Shown piece by piece: positions 59,817 through 64,000 of a stretch of 64,000 bases of DNA. Source of the stretch: Pseudoalteromonas apostichopi. GTDB taxonomy: Bacteria > Pseudomonadota > Gammaproteobacteria > Enterobacterales > Alteromonadaceae. The stretch spans positions 186,001 to 250,000 of the forward strand of contig NZ_AP028066.1 in NCBI RefSeq assembly GCF_030297135.1, read 5' to 3'. The first letter of the stretch is position 1. Each line of letters opens with the position of its first letter. The translations under genes were made by a program, and so were the position numbers. Under the pieces are notes generated by a model that was not told the origin of the DNA, searched no databases, and saw only the letters and a program-made list of their open reading frames with translations.

Positions 59817-61064
59817 CTAAAAATAAGTTTCGACCACATCAACTACGTTGTAGCTATCATCAATCACATTGATGTAGCGCCACTTATCAAATGTTAAGCA
59901 CGGATGTGAAGTAGCAAATGCGACAATATCGCCAACTCGAAGTGTACAATCGAGTGGTACTTTCATCATTGCGTGCTGATCCATCATTTTCTCTATCTTC
60001 CAAGTGGGATCTGCTTTACTTACTTGCCCGTTTTGATCAACCAGTAGTGAAGGAATTGGAAATCCCGCATCAAATGCAGCATCTCGCTTACCAAAACCAA
60101 TAATCACTCGACCCGGTTCAGGTATTGATTGCACATACGCCCAAATTTCTAAGCATGAGGTAAGCTCAGTTTCTAAAGAGCATGCCAATTCATTTCGCGC
60201 TAAAATTTGCTGCTGTGCTTGTTCGTAAATACCTTGATCATGAGTGACATAACAGCCCGGACGAAGCACAGCGACCATGTTTTGAGTCAGTTTTTCGGGA
60301 TGAAATGCCTCACACACTAAGTCGTAGTAAGCTGATCCCCCCGCTGTAATCATCACTTGTTGTGTGTCAAATGCGTTATCAGCAATTAATTGCTTACACG
60401 TTGCGACTGCATATTCGAGGAACTGACTTACCGCTTCAGTTTGCGATAGCACTCCCTCATAAACTTCGATGCCAGCCAATGCAAGCGATTGATAGTTAGC
60501 TATTTCAGCAACCAATAATGTCAGCTCTTTACTATCAACAACGCCACAGCGCCCTCCCGGCACACCAAGCTCGATCAACACATGAATCGTATGCTTAGTG
60601 TTAGCAAAGTACTCGCCAAGCATGCGTATATTATCTAGGTTATCAACCAAGCAATAAAAGGTTATGTCGTTAGCAGCAAGCAACTCATCTAATTGCTGGC
60701 AATTAGCACGGCCAACTAATTGATTTGCCATTAGCACTCGTTTTGCACCACTCTTTACAGCGGCATGTGATTGGGCAACTGTTGCGACCGTTATCGCGTA
60801 AGCCCCTGCAGCTAATTGCTTTTTAAAAATTGCAGGAGTCATCGTTGTTTTACCATGCGGTGCAAAAAGAACATGGCTTTTTTTTGTATAGTCAGCCATC
60901 CACTGAATATTATTTATTAAGCGTGATTCATACAGGCATAAACAAGGCAAACTGACATCTTGCTTAGCGACATTCCAACCTGATGAAGATAGTTTTTGGT
61001 AATTACCAAGCCCTTTATTAGCTCGATTTACTGTTTCTAGGTTTGCGACACTAAATTTTTCCAT
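59817..61064 (-). CDS. D-threonine aldolase / D-serine dehydratase family PLP enzyme, probable D-glucosaminate deaminase
   Basis: A 415-residue fold-III PLP enzyme. The N-terminal alanine-racemase barrel has LFAPHGKTTMTPAIFKKQLA, in which the Lys of PHGKT is the PLP anchor, then GVPGGRCGV and MITAGGSAYYDL. The C-terminal D-ser_dehydrat domain has GFGKRDAAFDAGFP and the metal-binding His-x-Cys motif in ATSHPCLTFDKW. Such enzymes remove ammonia from or cleave D-hydroxyamino acids. D-glucosaminate dehydratase activity, giving 2-keto-3-deoxygluconate, fits the neighbours. The ATG at 61064 is chosen; a TTG at 61088 would add eight residues. It is the first gene of the minus-strand operon. Confidence 0.85.
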   Translation of the reverse strand: MEKFSVANLETVNRANKGLGNYQKLSSSGWNVAKQDVSLPCLCLYESRLINNIQWMADYTKKSHVLFAPHGKTTMTPAIFKKQLAAGAYAITVATVAQSHAAVKSGAKRVLMANQLVGRANCQQLDELLAANDITFYCLVDNLDNIRMLGEYFANTKHTIHVLIELGVPGGRCGVVDSKELTLLVAEIANYQSLALAGIEVYEGVLSQTEAVSQFLEYAVATCKQLIADNAFDTQQVMITAGGSAYYDLVCEAFHPEKLTQNMVAVLRPGCYVTHDQGIYEQAQQQILARNELACSLETELTSCLEIWAYVQSIPEPGRVIIGFGKRDAAFDAGFPIPSLLVDQNGQVSKADPTWKIEKMMDQHAMMKVPLDCTLRVGDIVAFATSHPCLTFDKWRYINVIDDSYNVVDVVETYF

Positions 61065-61139
61065 TTCAAAAGCCTGTTTATAAATCAATCAGTTAATGGC
61101 GATAGTTTAAAAATCAAACAAAAAATATAACGCTTTTAA

Positions 61140-61155
61140 TGTAATTGTTATTGCA
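61140..61155. promoter_or_regulatory. Candidate RpiR/HexR-like operator
   Basis: TGTAAT-TGTT-ATTGCA, arms symmetric at five of six positions. HexR-type sites have the form TGTAAT-N-ATTACA, as I recall. It lies about 75 bases before the PLP-enzyme gene, suited to repression of that operon. Confidence 0.35.
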
Positions 61156-61171
61156 ATTTTGTTAAATCTAA

Positions 61172-61218
61172 TGTTAATTAATAACACACACACAGTCAAT
61201 ACGTGTTACAAATTAACA
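61172..61218. promoter_or_regulatory. Paired TGTTA-N5-TAACA palindromes
   Basis: Two 15-base sites, TGTTA-ATTAA-TAACA (61172-61186) and TGTTA-CAAAT-TAACA (61204-61218), with perfect arms. Their centres are 32 bases apart, about three helical turns. They lie between the divergent TonB receptor and PLP-enzyme genes, which fits a regulator binding as paired dimers. Confidence 0.6.
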
Positions 61219-61264
61219 GAAAATAATAATTACCCTAAAATAAACAGGATGAGGAACGTTAAAA

Positions 61265-64000
61265 ATGAAATCTCAAACCCGTCGCCAACATAAACTGAGT
61301 CGCAGTATCACGGCTAATGCCGTTGCTGCTGTTATTTGCGGTTATACCAGCTTCAATGCGATTGCTGCAGATCAAAACTCTTTAACAAATGAAGAAATCG
61401 AAACCATTGAAGTCCGAGGTATTGCAGCCAGTAACAAGCAAGATATAAATAACAAACGCTTTAGTACTGGTGTAATGGATTCAATCACCGCTGAAGACAT
61501 TGGTAAATTACCCGATGTAACGATCGCAGATACTCTACAACGTATTCCAGGTATTCAAATTCGTCGCTCGGCGGGGGAAGGTTCAACCATCAATGTTCGC
61601 GGTATGCCGCAAGTGACAACGCTGTTAAATGGCGAACAGTTTTTAAGTGCAGGTTCAATTACCACGTTACAACCTGACTTTACCGACGTACCGGCAGCGC
61701 TACTCTCAGGTATTGATGTACTTAAATCACCTCAAGCAGATACGCTAGCAGGCGGTATCTCTGGCACTCTAGATCTAAAAACACGCAGACCATTCGATTT
61801 AGAGCAAGGTACTACCTTCTCATTCACTGGAGAGGCCACTCGTGGCAGCCTATCAGAAGAAACTGATCCAAAAGTGGTTGCTTTTGCGGGTTATAACAAC
61901 GATGACTTTGGGATTATTTTTACTGCTGCTTACGATGAAGGCACGCTTGCTAACTACCGAAACGGTACAATTTTGACATCAAGCGAAGTTAAAGATGAGA
62001 CTACTCGCGATTTTAACGGTGACGGTGATCTAAATGACAGTTTCTACAGCCAACGATTTTATGGTGTGATGCACCGTGAAACGGAGAGAGAACGTTTAGG
62101 CTTAAACACCACAGTTCAATATCGAATTTCAGACGCAGTGACATTTACCGGTGATATTTTTTATACCAACATGGATGATGCTGATAGAAAACAAGGCATG
62201 ATGATCGACAATGCTCGTGGCGATATTTGGGCGTATTCAGATAGCTTCATTCCTCGCTTAGATAATGACCAAGGTGGTCAAATATATACAGTAAATGATG
62301 CAACATTCTTGGCTCGTCGGGTAAGTGCTTATTCAGAGAGCTTAACGAATGATCGCGAATCAACTAACGTAAGTATGCAATTTGAATATCAAGGTGATGG
62401 CCCACTTTCAGGCGAGTTTCGCTATATTCATGGTAGTGCTGAACGAGGTCATACTGAGAATGTTGCCCACGGTTATTTAACCTCAGGCGCACAACATGGT
62501 TTGCTGAAAAATGATGGTACAGGCGCGACACCTGTAAATCCTAACGGTGTTGGTCCTGATTCTGTTGCGGTTGATTTTTCTCGTGGAGGTGAGTACATCA
62601 CCCTTGGTTTTGAAGAAGGCTTTGGAAGTGATATCAATCAATACAACCTAGTATCTACATATTCAGAAAATAACTTTGAAGAAGAAGCGACACTTGATGT
62701 AGCACGTATCGATGGTCGTTACGAATTTTCAACAGAGCATCTAACTAACGTTGATTTTGGTATTCGAGCATCAAAACGCGATGTTGAGCGAGAAACTTAT
62801 ATTCTTGTAGCACCATTTACAACTGGCGACATAAGCGCAGACGTTATGTGGAAAGATTCAGGTGCCTCATTAGGTGACACCAATGGTGATGGCGAAAAAA
62901 GTGTTGCAGGTGGTGACTTAACCCTTGGCCATACTAACTTCTTTAGTGATTTACCTGATGGCTGGGTAAACCAAGTTAGTAATTTTGGCCCCGGTGGCTC
63001 TAATCAAAGCTTTTACTTAATTGATCCAAAAGTCATGGACGATCCTATGGCTTTCCAAAATGCTATTTATCCAGGTAATAAACGTTTAGCAAATCCATCT
63101 CGTACATACCAAGTAAAAGAGCAAACTCAATCAGCTTATTTTAAATTCAACTTTGCTGGTGAGCTTGGTGATATGAGCTATACAGCTAATATTGGTGCTC
63201 AATACATTAAAACGGAACTCGACATGCTACAAAACCAACTAGGTTCAGCGCGTCCATGTTCACTGTGTACTGCTAGCGAGAAAACGGGTGAAAAATGGCT
63301 AAATCGTGATTACTCTGATTTCTTACCATCGATGAACTTTAACTTAAACCTGACTGAGGATTTCATTTTACGTGCTGGTTACGGCAAAACAATGACAACG
63401 TTAGACATTGGTAAACTCGCAGGGGGTATCAGTGTTGGACGTACTCGCGCTGGTGATGTTCTTGCCGCTGAACTTGGAGTAAGTCCTGATTTACTAGTTG
63501 CGGTTCAAGGTCGTCAAAATGGTAATCCAGATCTTGAGCCTTGGCGCGCTACAAACTATAACTTATCAGCCGAATGGTATTTCAATGAAAGTGGTTTATT
63601 AAGTATCTCTGCGTTCTTAATGGATATTGAGTCTTTTGTTGAAAATGGCACCGTAATGATGGGCTTACCTGATATTGACGGTGTAATTCGTCGTGAAGTA
63701 CCTGTTACTACCGAAATCAATGGTGAAGGTGGTGAAATTAAAGGCTTCGAATTAACGTATCAACAAGCATTTGATTTCTTACCAGAGCCATTTGATGGTT
63801 TAGGTACATCACTTAACTTTACTTACGCACCAAGTGATAGCGCTAACGTTGATGTGTATGGCAAAAGCTTACCAATCCAAGACAACTCAGAAAAATCAGC
63901 AAATGCTGTACTGTGGTATGAAAAAGGCCCATTACAACTTCGTTTAGCAGCAAATTATCGTAGCGACCGCTTAGATAGCTTAAGCTCAGCAATGGGTGAT
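61265..64000 (+). CDS. TonB-dependent outer-membrane receptor, partial
   Basis: The gene runs off the window; 912 codons are seen. It encodes an outer-membrane receptor that imports large substrates with energy from TonB. A signal peptide (residues 1-34, ending AIA) is followed by the TonB box region IETIEVRGI and the plug with DSITAEDIGKLPDVTIADTL, QRIPGIQIRR and NVRGMPQVTTLLNGEQ. The beta-barrel continues to the window end. It belongs to the large TonB-receptor group common in marine polysaccharide users. Asp-rich loops (DFNGDGDLND, DTNGDGEKS) may bind calcium. A GAGGA lies before the ATG. The expected substrate is chitooligosaccharides, oxidised or not, from the adjoining operon. Confidence 0.93.
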   Translation, partial: MKSQTRRQHKLSRSITANAVAAVICGYTSFNAIAADQNSLTNEEIETIEVRGIAASNKQDINNKRFSTGVMDSITAEDIGKLPDVTIADTLQRIPGIQIRRSAGEGSTINVRGMPQVTTLLNGEQFLSAGSITTLQPDFTDVPAALLSGIDVLKSPQADTLAGGISGTLDLKTRRPFDLEQGTTFSFTGEATRGSLSEETDPKVVAFAGYNNDDFGIIFTAAYDEGTLANYRNGTILTSSEVKDETTRDFNGDGDLNDSFYSQRFYGVMHRETERERLGLNTTVQYRISDAVTFTGDIFYTNMDDADRKQGMMIDNARGDIWAYSDSFIPRLDNDQGGQIYTVNDATFLARRVSAYSESLTNDRESTNVSMQFEYQGDGPLSGEFRYIHGSAERGHTENVAHGYLTSGAQHGLLKNDGTGATPVNPNGVGPDSVAVDFSRGGEYITLGFEEGFGSDINQYNLVSTYSENNFEEEATLDVARIDGRYEFSTEHLTNVDFGIRASKRDVERETYILVAPFTTGDISADVMWKDSGASLGDTNGDGEKSVAGGDLTLGHTNFFSDLPDGWVNQVSNFGPGGSNQSFYLIDPKVMDDPMAFQNAIYPGNKRLANPSRTYQVKEQTQSAYFKFNFAGELGDMSYTANIGAQYIKTELDMLQNQLGSARPCSLCTASEKTGEKWLNRDYSDFLPSMNFNLNLTEDFILRAGYGKTMTTLDIGKLAGGISVGRTRAGDVLAAELGVSPDLLVAVQGRQNGNPDLEPWRATNYNLSAEWYFNESGLLSISAFLMDIESFVENGTVMMGLPDIDGVIRREVPVTTEINGEGGEIKGFELTYQQAFDFLPEPFDGLGTSLNFTYAPSDSANVDVYGKSLPIQDNSEKSANAVLWYEKGPLQLRLAANYRSDRLDSLSSAMGD

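Noticed and set aside
1..64000. CRISPR array, tRNA, rRNA, prophage or insertion sequence
   Set aside because: No regular spaced direct repeats, cloverleaf sequences, transposase or phage genes are visible apart from T6SS proteins that are related to phage tails.

Overview
The window looks like a chromosome segment of a marine gammaproteobacterium of the Alteromonadales, most probably Pseudoalteromonas or a close relative. The reasons are the moderately AT-rich DNA, a large chitin-related TonB receptor, a DUF3360 transporter, many chemoreceptors and intergenic palindromic repeats. This is a judgement from gene content, not from a database search. No rRNA, tRNA, CRISPR array, insertion sequence or prophage is visible.

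Positions 1-9933 hold the payload end of a type VI secretion system (T6SS), all on the minus strand. In transcription order it encodes Hcp, VgrG, a small unknown protein, a PAAR tip, a helical unknown protein, a thiolase-like protein and a long Rhs protein with a C-terminal DNA/RNA non-specific endonuclease. A YezG-like immunity protein and a GAD-like second immunity protein, cut by the window edge, follow. Positions 10158-31108 are the structural cluster, also minus strand: FHA protein, TssJ, TssK, TssL, TssM, TagF and PppA, then TssA, TssB, TssC, a second TssC-like protein, TagJ, TssE, TssF, TssG and ClpV. With Hcp and VgrG all thirteen core Tss proteins are present. A divergent unit (31369-33785) encodes the Ser/Thr kinase PpkA and a PEGA lipoprotein. 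Kinase, phosphatase, FHA protein and TagF together indicate control by threonine phosphorylation.

Positions 33842-52177 are ordinary chromosome: small membrane and secreted proteins, a DUF3360 transporter, a MASE1-GGDEF diguanylate cyclase, three chemoreceptors (two membrane, one soluble double-PAS), a GMC oxidoreductase, the ohr/ohrR peroxide pair with two visible operators, a zinc-type alcohol dehydrogenase relative, a coupled pair of very small genes, astB, an acetyltransferase and a DUF4382 lipoprotein. The gaps carry REP-like palindromes near 38.2 and 44.6 kb and a MITE-like element at 50.7 kb.

Positions 52318-64000 form a catabolic cluster: GH20 hexosaminidase, PfkB sugar kinase, sodium/solute symporter, RidA, D-aminoacylase-type deacetylase, RpiR regulator and D-threonine-aldolase/D-serine-dehydratase-type enzyme on the minus strand, and a divergent TonB-dependent receptor that runs off the window. 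The set matches the oxidative chitin pathway, in which C1-oxidised chitooligosaccharides are imported and trimmed. The released N-acetylglucosaminate is then deacetylated, deaminated to 2-keto-3-deoxygluconate and phosphorylated. The gap between the receptor and the divergent operon has two copies of a TGTTA-N5-TAACA palindrome 32 bp apart.
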